The notes beneath the pieces were generated by a model. It was not told the DNA's origin. It saw nothing but the letters and a program-made list of their open reading frames with translations, and ran no database searches. This document shows, in pieces, positions 47,338 through 59,005 of a stretch of DNA of 64,000 nt; position 1 is the first letter of the stretch; every line of letters begins with the position of its first letter. Source of the DNA: Pelodera strongyloides (lineage: Eukaryota > Nematoda > Chromadorea > Rhabditida > Rhabditidae); NCBI GenBank assembly GCA_036852015.1, contig JAANDG010000587.1:1-64000 (forward strand), in the 5' to 3' direction. The position numbers were made by a program, and so were the translations under genes.

Positions 47338-49819
47338 ATGTACCAACACTGCAACGGACTAATTTCCGGGCGCAGTCTTTTATTGCTTTTCATCGCGAAT
47401 CAATTTGGTAAGTTGAACTTGCACAGCTTGTACAGTGAGTTACTATAAGTCGTTATTCAAATTCAATTAATTCAATATAAAGCACGCACAGTCAAATAAT
47501 ATAAAACGCGGTTTATCGTTTATACCGTGAAAGTCGCAGTGCAATAATAACGCTCAAAGGTAGCTATCAATTTTAACACCCTTTCAGAAACATCGCCCTT
47601 TTACGTGCTCGAATAACAAACTGACAAATCTAATTAGTACCACAGTACCACTTCAGCAAACGAGCAAACACCGAGAACAATTTTACTCCAATAAACAAGT
47701 TACATCTCAATAGACAAGTCATATCTAAATGCCTAATTAGCATCCAAATCAACGTTTACAATTAGTAGCTTTTCAGCAAACGCGCAGATCAATCTAGGAA
47801 CATTCCAACTAGGGCCAGCACCGAACGGAGGCTGGAATCTCGGTTTCAACCAAGGCGCTAATCTATTGGGGTTCGGTGGTGACCGAGGCTTCCAATTAAA
47901 TGGAGCGAAGGACACTTTTGGAATACAAGGTAGCGTGGAATAATGGGGAACCACCATACTATCGTTTAAAAATATATGATTCATGGTTATGGCTTTATGA
48001 GTCCCTAAGTCCATTGGAAATCCTCATTTCCAAAGCTTTAAGCGAAATAACGGCCGGTTTTTGTACTTGCATTCCAATGCATTTATGCGAAGTGGAAGTG
48101 GGGTCTAATTGGGGTCTAGTTTTTATTCTAATTTTTGCTAATTTGCATATGCTGCATTTGCATAAGAAAGCACATGTACGCTGCGTTTTAAAAACCGGCC
48201 GGAATTTCGCTTTAAACAAGTAATAAGAATGAATTCACATTTACGGCAAGGCATGAGATCAAAATGAATGAAGTTAGCGTAATTTTGTTTTAGGAAACCA
48301 AGGACTCCTAGTAGGCGGTGAACGAGTAGGAGTAGACTCAGGGCTCGGAGTGAACCCGGGAGGCAACTTGGGACTGGGCAGCATGTTATCGGTAAAGCCT
48401 AACACACCTTACTTTTCTATTCCGTTTCGGTTAAATATATTCTATGACACTACACTACAATACATTGATTGGATAATAAATATATAAGTAGAAAATACTG
48501 AAGAGAGACCTCGCTTCGGCTATTTCGGCTTTCAGTCAAAAGTCACATCACAGACACGGGAGCCTGTGAGCATGACCTTTGACCTATGAACTTTATCTTC
48601 AATTATCTAACAGTTAACAATCTAACCTACTATCGACCTAGTTTGGAAACCAACCATCCAATCAACCAGGAGGACAGTTGGCCACGTTTCTACAACGCAT
48701 CGGAGCCTTCTTTGCTAACCCACTTGGAGGTATGACTTATAACAACTACGGATATTATCCTAACGATCTGGATCTGTAAAAATTTGTTCCAAAACCCTTG
48801 AGAAAGCAACTTGCCGTTGGGTTAACTTACGGCCCACTTGTCGAAAAACACGGAAAGAATAAGTGTAGTCATTTGTCAGTGTGTAAACTTTAAACAACTT
48901 TTGGTCTATGATAGATAAGCAATCTAAATGAGAAATGAGAATGTATTATATCCCTTTAAAAACAATTCCAAGAGCTCCGCTTTGCTTTACTTAAAAACTA
49001 CGTGGTTTTACACATACACAAACACTAACCATTAGAAAACTCTTTAGGTCAAGTTTACTAAAAATCCAAATCTCTTTCAGGAAGCGGTGTTCCCCGCCCT
49101 GACCCCATCCCACCTACGCATTTGCCTACGCTCGGCTTAGCTGTCCCGCCCGCGCCTCAAATCCCTCCCGTACAGGGACCCGGACCTGAGGGACCTAACG
49201 AGCAGGAACTAGACGTTGAGGACCGCTTCGAAGACAATAACATCCAATTTTCTACCCTAACACCCAGAATACTTGGCAACTCCGACGAGGAAACCATTGA
49301 ACAGTTTGAGGCAGAAGAACAAACGACTAGTAAGTTCTTATAATAATATCACACACACACACATGCGAGCAAGAGAGAAATGAATGAATAGATCAAATTT
49401 AAAGCGAAATACAGGCCGGTTTTTGAAACGCATCGTGGACAACTGAATTCTTGTTAATTTGCTCGATATTCTAATTTACGTTCATTTGCATACGCTGCGT
49501 AAGACTGCTGGTCTATTTTTTCAAATGTGTTTCAAAATCCGGCCGGTATTTCGCTTTAAAACAAAATTTCAAGTTAGCCTGTTAGCCGGAGCGGTTTGAT
49601 GTTAGTGTTGTCGTTCATTCACAAACTAATAGACGGAAACGTTCACTCATTCAATTTTACGAAAACAAAACAACAACAAGGCCAGAAGTGACTAGTAAGG
49701 TAATGAGGACGGCGTGAGAAGAATTTACACAAAATGAAATAATGAAAGTATTATTTAGTTTCTCATTTTCAGAACCACGAAGTCTACCGGGAATGGTTGA
49801 GATGTCAACGCTACCATGA
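47338..49819 (+). CDS. Secreted Gly/Asn/Pro-rich protein, family unknown
   Basis: Six exons: 47338-47407, 47777-47929, 48294-48391, 48642-48729, 49081-49329 and 49773-49819 (stop TGA). They join in phase to 234 residues. Donors gtaagt, gtagcg, gtaaag, gtatga, gtaagt; acceptors ttttcag, tttag, cctag, ctttcag, ttttcag. The N-terminus is a signal peptide (hydrophobic LLLLFIAN core, likely cut after ANA). The middle (25-115) is rich in Gly, Asn and Gln with GF, GG and NLG motifs. Exon 4 has one helical stretch (ATFLQRIGAFFANP). Exon 5 begins Pro-rich and becomes strongly acidic (EQELDVEDRFED, DEETIEQFEAEEQ). No cysteine appears after the signal peptide. AATAAA-type signals follow the stop at 49833-49850. 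Cuticle or extracellular-matrix use is possible but not shown. Confidence 0.75.
48038..48215. mobile_element. CCGGCC-type TTAA MITE in intron 2
   Basis: TTAAGCGAAATAACGGCCGG to CCGGAATTTCGCTTTAA, 178 bp. Shares ggggtctaattggggtctag with the copies at 7674 and 50694. In intron 2 of the secreted-protein gene. Confidence 0.85.
49399..49559. mobile_element. CCGGCC-type TTAA MITE in intron 5
   Basis: TTAAAGCGAAATACAGGCC to CCGGTATTTCGCTTTAA, 161 bp. In intron 5 of the secreted-protein gene. Confidence 0.85.
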
Positions 49820-50029
49820 AATGAACAAGAAGAATAATAAATAAATAATTATGAATATCACTTAACGCAATACAATTTTGTTTTTGTTTCAATAAAACGC
49901 AAACACACCAGCAAATAAGCTAATAAGCATTCCGCATTGCTTATGACCCACATAGAGATTCATTCTCAGTCTCAGCTACGACACAGCAGTTTAGAGTTAG
50001 AGCATAACATGGCTCAAGCTAATTGTAAG

Positions 50030-50095
50030 GTAAGGTACGAAAGGTTTGTGAGGTAAGGTATTGGAATTGTAGGGTATTGTAAGGTATATACTCCG
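50030..50095. repeat. GTAAGGTA simple repeats
   Basis: Irregular repeats of gtaaggta and gaggtaaggta over ~65 bp near the 3' end of the RPP14-like gene. Every copy resembles a plus-strand splice donor, which confuses exon prediction here. Confidence 0.7.
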
Positions 50096-50219
50096 CAATG
50101 TACGAAAACATACACAATTCACCCAGTAGATGTTGGTACGAGGGGACTAACAGTACGATACAGGAAAAGAGAAAAAGGTACTGACAAAAATAAAATAAAA
50201 GTAGTAAACAAAGACCAAC

Positions 50220-52037
50220 CGAGTTAAGATGCACGGCCACCGGAAAGTCCTTGTATCGTCCAGAAAAGGACAGCGCCGCCCAAACTTTGTTCACTTCTTC
50301 TCTATCAACGATCACACTGCCCTTCTGGCTGTCTGCGTAGAACTGACCAATCTGAAAAAATTATGAATACATTATTCACAAAAAACGTAAAATAAAAGTG
50401 CTAGCGCTCTGAAGAGCGGAAGAGCCGGAAGATAAACGGTAGGCTTAATATTTAAATTGGTAAATTATCAAACTAATGCACTGTTTGAGTGTTCTGTGAG
50501 TTGGGAAGGTGATAATTTAATAATCCAGAGCGTTCGCTCTCTTATTAGTGCCAAACGATGTTATCATGTGGTATAAATTTATTGATAGTAAACTGGAAGG
50601 AACACGGAGGTTTTTTTTTAATTATGAATTTCTTGGCCGAGCGCTGACTGCTGATGCTGACGTGAAGAAAGACAAGGTAAAAATCAAATTCATTTAAAGC
50701 GAAATACCGGCCGGTTTTTGAAACGTATCTCAAGTACTTGCATTCCTATGCAGTTATGCAGCGTGGGGTCTAATTGGGGACTAGTTTTTATTCTAATTCT
50801 TGCTCATTTGCATATGCTGCATATGAAAGCAGGTGTGCGCAATGCGTTTCGAAAACCGGCCGGTATTTCGCTTTAAGCAAAATAAAATTAATGAAATCGT
50901 GATTATGAGTTGAGGTAATGAAAATGTGCATGCATACCACATGATACGACGAGTTCATACGAGATACTACGAGAGCGCTTGATGGCTTAATCGAAAATAT
51001 TATTGGCTGTGCTACAGCTACACTTGTAAATAAAAACTTTGTGTTTATTCGTCCACCCACCGCACAAGGCAAACAAATATAGACTCAGAGGCAGAAATAT
51101 AAGAGAAAGAGGGTCGGTAGAACACGAGAGATAGAGAAGAACAAGCGTGAGGAAGACCATTGAAAGAACAGAGATAACGAATAACGACAAATCACACAGG
51201 TCAGCGTCAGTTGTAGCTGAAGCTGCAACGTGAAACATTAGAATTTACATATGAGCCCATAGGCTCCACCACAGGACAATCTCATAAAATCAATAAACAT
51301 TAGATTAGGCAGTGTTCGAGGAGTGTATATGAAATAGATAGGGACTGATAAGATACCACATCAAAGGCACAAGCTTGCAATTCACTAATTCACATTTTTA
51401 AGAAGACATGTTTACGGTTTAGAAAATTATAGTTAAGATGGAGGGGTGGGAGGCGGTTAATAGAAGCTGACACACAGAATATAAATTAATTAAAGAAAAC
51501 GATTAGCATGACTCATGACTAGTATGGATACGAAGTATGAAGCTACATGAATCACCAAAAGACGGAATACACGTTGAAGGGTACGCCAGAACGTATCGAA
51601 AACTCAACGTAGGTTTCTTGGAACATTATATGGGTTCTAACTTCTAACACACATGAGGAAAAACTTACTTCAAAGGAAATACACAAAAATATACAGTCAT
51701 ACTTAAAATATTAATATTATTTCCACTTTTTTGGTGGAATTTTTGGCGCAATTCAGTAACAAACAAAAACCAACCTTGAAGTTCGGACCGCAACTTCCAA
51801 GCACTGTTTTCAGCGAATCCAACACAAACCACTCAAAATCCGCACTGCCAAATTCCGCGCCGCCAAAATACTCACTGAAATTGATTGATTGAAAAAGCTA
51901 TTAGTGAAAAATCGGATTTGGTTATCAACTCCATGAAAATGACAATTACGAGAGATTCTGGGGAACGTCTTAAACAGTATAAAACAAACTCACATCTTTA
52001 CAGAAATACGCGCAAATTGGGTGCCCTCTTCGTCCAT
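50220..52037 (-). CDS. RNase P/MRP protein subunit, RPP14-like
   Basis: Minus-strand exons 52037-51994, 51874-51775 and 50351-50220 join in phase (donors gtgagt, gttggt; acceptors tttcag). The 92 codons visible start MDEEGTQFARISVKIEYFGG, the ATG lying 11 bases after a ttttcag site. The pattern fits the POP5/RPP14 family, with an N-terminal beta strand, a helix (FEWFVLDSLKTVLG) and especially KVWAALSFSGRYKD, which matches LWSSLTLLGSYKG in human RPP14 at the same relative place. The family binds RNase P and MRP RNA, processing tRNA 5' ends and rRNA in the nucleus. The last exon is unresolved: candidates continue from an acceptor near 50181 or from one near 50020 that would read to a TAA near 49945. 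Human RPP14 is 124 aa, so 20-30 residues are missing. Confidence 0.75.
50694..50876. mobile_element. CCGGCC-type TTAA MITE, full copy (183 bp)
   Basis: TTAAAGCGAAATACCGG to CCGGTATTTCGCTTTAA, with the ggggtctaattgggg interior subtype. In intron 2 of the RPP14-like gene. Confidence 0.9.
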
Positions 52038-52047
52038 CAACAAAGGA

Positions 52048-54592
52048 GCTGAAAAGCAATAACATTCGCCTCTGACAAAAGAATACGGAGAACCTTATCA
52101 GAAAAAATAAATACAAACAAAACATAACAACATAATAACTAACAAAATAAAACAGAAAAAATAAAATAAAAATACTTTTTTTTGAAAAATACCCTCGATG
52201 TCTACACTACTCTTCTTCTATGGTGCAAGCTGACTACGGTACTTCGCTCATAATGTAGTGTACGTACACCTGTTGGCCAGTCAAATAATTATTAAAAAAA
52301 CTGTGTGTAGGTAAATGACAAAAATATGTGCCACAAAACAAATGAAAAGGCCGTTTGTTTCGGTCAAGCTTTTGGTGACAACGTGTTGGCAATTTTTTTC
52401 TCGAAAAATCGTCATTTGGTACCACCAAGTCAAGTCATTTAGTCTCAAAGTGGTCGCCAACCCGTCACCAAATGGTTTCCTCAGTGGAAGCCATTTGGTG
52501 ACCGGCTACATCTGTGGCTTCGGCAATTATTCCGTTTTCATGTGAGTTCTGCAATTAGTGCTGTCGACGTCATGTTTACAATGTATTTCCATTTTCTAAT
52601 TATTCTATTTTTATAGAATTTCGCAAAAGGAAATCCATAAATAACTCTGCTCTCGTACTTTCCTTTCTACTAAAAGCTCTGTGCTGCAACTACAGTAAAC
52701 ATTCTATTTTTGGCAGCTTATTATAACTTCACGGTACAAATAAAAGATACAATCGCGCACGTCTTTAGTCCACTAAACCTCACATCGTCGCAACGTTATC
52801 CGTAGAGTATTCCGCACTTTTTTATCATTCTTCTATTATTGTGGTGCGCTTTTTAGGTTCCGAGTACAAACACATTTGGTATTTTTTTAATAAAAGGAAA
52901 TGTGATTCAGTACAGCAGAACATTTTTCCAGAATACCCTAATGTCAAAAGTTACGTTCCTTTTTCTTCCACGCCTTCAGTAAATAGAGAAGTGTGTAAGA
53001 TTTGATATTTACTTGACAATTTGATATTTAGATATTTTTCGAGAATATCGAAATATAAAATGCTCATATATCTCCTCATCGTTCAGACAATATTTATCTG
53101 CGTAAGTCATCATGTAAACTCCCTCTTACTCCGTCATATGGCCTCAAATTTGCTGATTTTCTGCGTAATCTCTCATTCTAATTCAAGCCCCGCCCCTTAA
53201 TACCCTCCTTCAAAATCCGTATATATTTATTTGAAAGTAAAGCGAGCGCACAGGTGATGCGCCTAAAGGATGCCCCTGGACACCATGGCAACTGATTCGT
53301 TCTTTATGTCTTTATCATCAAAATAATGGCATTTTGATGAATACTAAACCGCGTAATATAGCTCATTTTAATTCGAAATCTATATAGATGATCTATAACA
53401 TAAAATTTATTGTGCGCAAAAAAGTGAATATGAAAAAGTACATTGCTTTCTTTGATTGTCTTAGTAAGTAGTAAATTATTAATCGCGCATCTTTTTGACA
53501 CCCACTGGCGCAATTCATTTTTCATGACTCGTAGTAAATGTTATGTTAATGTAGTCCTCATTAGAGATAAAAGTTACCTAACCGTCATGTGTTTTCATTC
53601 TTGGAAATAACTAAAAGTTATGCCATATACCATACCACTGTTTCTTACTTTCAATGTAGTTTCTCCCTGGAGCTTTCTTTCCCTTTGGCCTTCTTTAGCC
53701 TTCTAACTTCTAACTAACCACTTTTTTTATTTCTTCCTTAGTTCTTCCAATCTTGAAATTTTATTTTCATAGTTCCCAAATTCCCCGTATTTTCCTATGA
53801 AAAGGTGCAACTAGTCAATATCCTCTATTTCCAAGAAGTTCAAAAGTGTCCCGGCTTTTGAAAACTGGCCGTGATCACAAGGTGAACCTTCGCTAGGTCG
53901 CCGCACGAAAGTGGGCGAACGCCAATTTTGTGCCCAAGGTTTGCGAACAGTCGCCAGGTGAGCCCTGCCACACCTTCTTTGCATTACCAACTGTGTTGTG
54001 TGATATCACCGTTATTTGCAAACACAAGATGAGAATACAGCGTCCGACACACGCATCAATATCGGCTGTTATATCGCTGGTTTTTACGCAATAATGTGTC
54101 AACTGTAGCCCACCCCCGTTCATAATTCCGCTGATTCTTTTTTATAATTTTTATTGAAAACCTTTTGTCCAATCAAAAATATGGCTTCAATGTAGGCGGC
54201 GGAGTTCCGCTTAAAAATCAAAAGATTATATAAGATTTCGTCGATTAGTTCCATTATCTTTATCTCTAATCTGAAATTCTCTAGAAGCTGTACCTTCGAT
54301 ATAAAAAGAACACAAATACATTTGTCTTTATTAGTGGAATGTTTTTGTTGTTTATTCAAGGTAAGGCTTTGTACGAGCACATTAGCCTTTCAACACAAAG
54401 ACAAATCAACTTTTTTCCACATCTCTTGTCTCTATTCTTCCAGCAATTATTAATTAGCATAGCTTATAATTAGCTCTCTTATCTCTATCCTTCCAGCAAT
54501 ATTACTAATTATGTCGCTTATTTATCCATGAAATTTTTCGATCTGCAAGTTAAAAAATTGTAACAACTTTATTTTTCAACTGAAGTTTTCAG
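52048..54592. other. No gene recognised; dispersed repeats
   Basis: 52340-52540 is a TTTGGTGAC-type repeat (gtcaccaaatgg / ccatttggtgacc). 53880-53965 carries several cgccaggtga / ggtcgccgc motifs, similar to 55900-56000. No exon with good splice signals seen. Confidence 0.4.
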
Positions 54593-54605
54593 GGAATCAA
54601 ATAAA

Positions 54606-57600
54606 ATGCTAAAGTGGATTAGCGAGCTCGCATCTCCTAGGAGCGACAGTATTGAAGATCAGAGAAAGGTACGTTATGATATCATACGGTAGTCGGATGT
54701 ACGGTGGTGGGATATGGTACGGTACGCTACGGTATGATACAGGGCATATGGAATGATACGGTAGTGGGATGTGGTACCGAATGGTATGGTACGATGGGTA
54801 TGATAATACATATTCATTCCATGGTGACGCATGACATGTTCCCCAGGGAAAAGTTCTCTTCAAGGAAGGTTACCTAGGAGACTTTGATCCCCTAAGGAAA
54901 CTTCTGCTTATGAAGCTGATACAATTATAGAGTTTGCTGCCGAAGGTGTTTCCGGGTAATGAGGGTTATGAATTGGATACTCTGAAAGTTGTGTTCTAAT
55001 TAATACTGTATGTATATTTAACTTCCAAAGGTTTGTGTTATGTAGTCGTATAAGTAGAAAGGGTCGGACACACGAGAGTAAATATAAAAAAATAAATTGT
55101 AACAGTGTAACCAGCTATCTATAATTATCGCTAATTACAACGAAGTGAAATGATGTAAAAAGAATGGAGTAAAAATAGCCAAGACCATTTATAAAAATAA
55201 TCGTACTTACTTCTAATTTTTATGATTCACAACAATACATAATCTTGCGTTATTTGCTTTGAAACTTTGAAGGATAAACACATTTTTTTAAACGAAAAAC
55301 AAGGGATTATATGACGATTGTTTTCAAAGTACCCACTAAAGTATTATCCCAATTGTTCTGAGGGATCCCGCTAATGAGTTACATAATTCACTCAATAAAA
55401 ATAATAATTAGTGAATTCTCGTAATGTAGTGAAGCTAAGAAAACTTTGCAAACCCCGATCCATAATCGCATTTGCTTGTGCAAATGTTTCGATTACACTT
55501 GCTTGAAAAAACTCGGTAAAAAAGGTTCTGCCTCCAAAATATAGCAAAACGCGGCAAAAAAACGAACTAACAAACAAAAAATCGTGGTTTGGTGTTGGTA
55601 GCCAGTTATTAGGGTATTCAACCTTCAATTTAGTGACGCGGTTTCGATTCCACAATCGTAATAAATCGAAATGTTTCGTTTGTGTAATAAATTTAGTTGT
55701 TCAAGCCAGCAATGATTGTGCAGTAAAAAAAGTTGATCGTGTATTAAAAAAAGTGAAGTCTATCTAAACTATAAGAAAGTAAAAAATCTGTTTTCAGCAA
55801 CTGGGAGATCAAGATGACAGTCTAATGGTCGATTTAGTGGTTAGCGAGGTGGAACAGCAAGTACAGGAGTTTGAGACGCTACAGGTGAGTGCAGTATTAT
55901 CTGAGCAATGTGCTCATGACTTGCGGCGAGGTCGCCAGACTTTCGCCAGGTTCTCTCGCGGCTTAGAATTCTTTCGCAAGATTGTCTGGTACTTCACTGA
56001 TTTTCGCTAAGTTGTCGTGTGGTTACACGGATATCTTACCTTTATTCCTTATTCAATTCAATTCGTACTGTTAGCCTATGAACAACAAGCTAGCTCAAAA
56101 ACAGTTTAACATCACATCACGCATACATTTGTTTTATCAAGATGCTGTACATTCTTTTTCTGACAATAGGGATCTTCTTCTGAATTGAAGTTATTATTGT
56201 TAGTGCTAGTTCACATAGGCTTCCTTGTAGAATCGGCATAACGTTGGCAGGTGACATTCTGACTGACTGAGTTGAATCCTTCAAATTGAAAATGCATTTT
56301 GCTACTCTGCAATTTTCAACTTTTCTTTGACTAATTGCCCCATTGGGAATCAGACGATTAGAGCTAGAGACCTACAGTCTAGACCTAGACTAGCCTATCA
56401 AATTAGCACTTGGATTTCCATTTCGTAGTAGCTAATTACAGTGACGAAATCCAAATGTGACGTGAATGAGTTCAAGTGTCTGGAGCCTGTGATGATGAGA
56501 TAATAAGAATGAAACAAAATCGGATTGTCCCATAAATAGAACATATCTAATATATTTAATTTAAGATACTTATAAATAAATAAAGTAAAGCCAAAGAGAA
56601 CATGTCCCCAGTTTATTATTTCGCGGGTAATGAGCTTGACTAACTAACATCAGCTCGTCAAGATGCTTTTTCTAAATTTAATGAAAACTATATTCTTTCA
56701 GGAGCGCCGTCGCTCAGAGTGTTCACAAGGTCGTCCAGACTATTCCTGGCTAATCACTGATCCAAATCTTCGCCCAAGAAAATATCTGACACCTTCGGTA
56801 AATTGGAGATTTATCAATACATAATGTTTGTTCTTGTCCACCGCAGGGCTAACAGGGCCATAGCCAGACTTAGCGCCTGGCTATGAGCAGGCGGCCAATT
56901 TTGTAGCTGGATAACTCTGGTACAGTTGAGACTGTTTTCTAGTGGATTTTCAACTGCACGATTAAAACTGGACGTGTTTCCATTTATGCAATTCAGGTCG
57001 GGGTACTGTTGTTGTTGTTGTTGCCGGAGGCAGCCAGCGTAGTTGATCATCCTCGCGAGATGGGCTATAAGAGGCCTAAAAATGTTGCCACTTCCCGTGG
57101 CTTATTCCAAAGGTTGGTAGGAATGAGCGTCGTGGGGTGGGCGGGGCATGTGAAGAGGTGGTGGACGTCGTGGGGGCTGTTTCCACAATCTGGGCAGGAG
57201 TCTGGAACGCTGTCGTCAACACGATGGAGGTTCGTGAATCTGCTGTGACCGGAGCGGAGTTGGCTGAGGGTGCATCTGACTTTTCGCGGAAGATCTGCTT
57301 CTTCTTTGTGGATATCTGGTGGCGGTCTCCCCCCCCCCAGGATGGCGGGTGGCTTGAGTGTGCGTTTTTCCTCGGCGACTGCTATGGTGTGGACTGCGCC
57401 GGCTACTGCCTTTGCGCAGTTTGGGTCGGAGGCTCCTGCGGTAGCTGCTATGACCGTGTTCTTATGGGCCATGCGGGTGCTCGCTTTCATGTTGCGAGGC
57501 GGAAGGGGCTTCTGCAGGATTCCGTGACAGGCGTGGCTCGGATCCGAGGAGCGAGCGAGGAATTGAGCGGAGAGCATGTCCAGATGGCTGCGGACTTGCA

Positions 57601-58957
57601 TTATCTTTGCCTCTGAGTGGAGGTGATCGATGTCTGCCATTTTGTGGTTCCCTGTGATGGTTCTGAGGGCTGCATTCTGGGCACGCTGGATCGAGTCAAT
57701 GGCGGAGGTGGAGACGAAGCTGGACCAGGCTGGGGCTGCATAGGCATACACTGCTTGGGAGATGGCCTTGTAGGTGAGGCGTAGCGTTTCCTTCTGGTTA
57801 CCCCATGTGCTTCCTGCTAAGGCCTTGAGCACGTTGTTGCGTTGGGTGATGCGGGCGGCGACTCCCCTGGCATGTTGACTGAATGTGAAAATCGTGTCGT
57901 AGGTGACACCCAGTATCTTAGCAGTGTTGACTGTAGGGACCAGGACGTTTCCAACGGTTATGTTGAGGGTAGTCCGGTACTCCTTGCTGAATGGCGTGAG
58001 GAGCATCAGTTGGCTTTTAGCAAGGGAGATGGACAGCTTGCGCGTCTTCAAGAAGTCTTCAATTGCTGGAAGAGCAGCTCGAAGGTGGTCAGCCGCAGCC
58101 GAGATGGTGGGTTCGGAAGCCCACACGGTTATGTCGTCGGCATAAGATATGACCTTGACCTTGTGTTGGTGGTCCGGGAGGTCCTTGAGGTATAAGTTGA
58201 AGAGGGTAGGTGATAGAGCGCTACCCTGTGGAACTCCGCTTCGAATTTGTCCAGCTTTGGAGGTGGCTTCTCTGAAGCTGGTCCGTGCTGTTCTGCCTCT
58301 GAGATAGTTGGCCAGCCACTTCTTGGCGTAGTCGGGAGTGTCCGTCTTGAGCACCAGGTCTGTGAGCTTGTGGATGTCGAGGCTGTCGAAGGCCTTCGAC
58401 ATGTCAATGGCCATGAGAACGGTGCGACTGGCTGGTTTCTTTTGGTTGAAACCTTCTGCGATGTCCTCGGAAAGAGTGTGAAGCGCAGTCGTGGTTGATC
58501 TACCGGAGGTGAAACCGTGTTGGTGAGCCGCAGGTTGCATGTGTGGTCTTATGACTTCCAGGAGGAGACGTTCCATTATTTTGGCAATGGGTGATAGCAG
58601 AGAGATTGGGCGATATCCCGAGCCGTTCGTTGCCTCTTTGCCTGGCTTCAGAAGGGGGAGTATGATGGATGATTTCCATATCATCGGTATCCTGCAGCTT
58701 CTGAGGGAGTCGTTGATAATGTGGGTGACTGCTGCTATGCCTCGTTTGCCCAGATGATGGATCATGGCGGGTGCGAGACCGTCAGGGCCGATGGCACGCG
58801 ATTTCTTGGATCTCCTGATGGCCGTTCCGACTTCTGTTGTTGTGAAGTCTTCGAAGTCTTGAGTGGACAGTTCTTGAGTGTGTCTGCGTATTTTCCTGTT
58901 GCCCTTGTCCGTGGAGTATTCAACGGGTCGGGTGAAACCTTTGTTGAAGCAGTTGGG

Positions 58958-59005
<48 letters not shown>

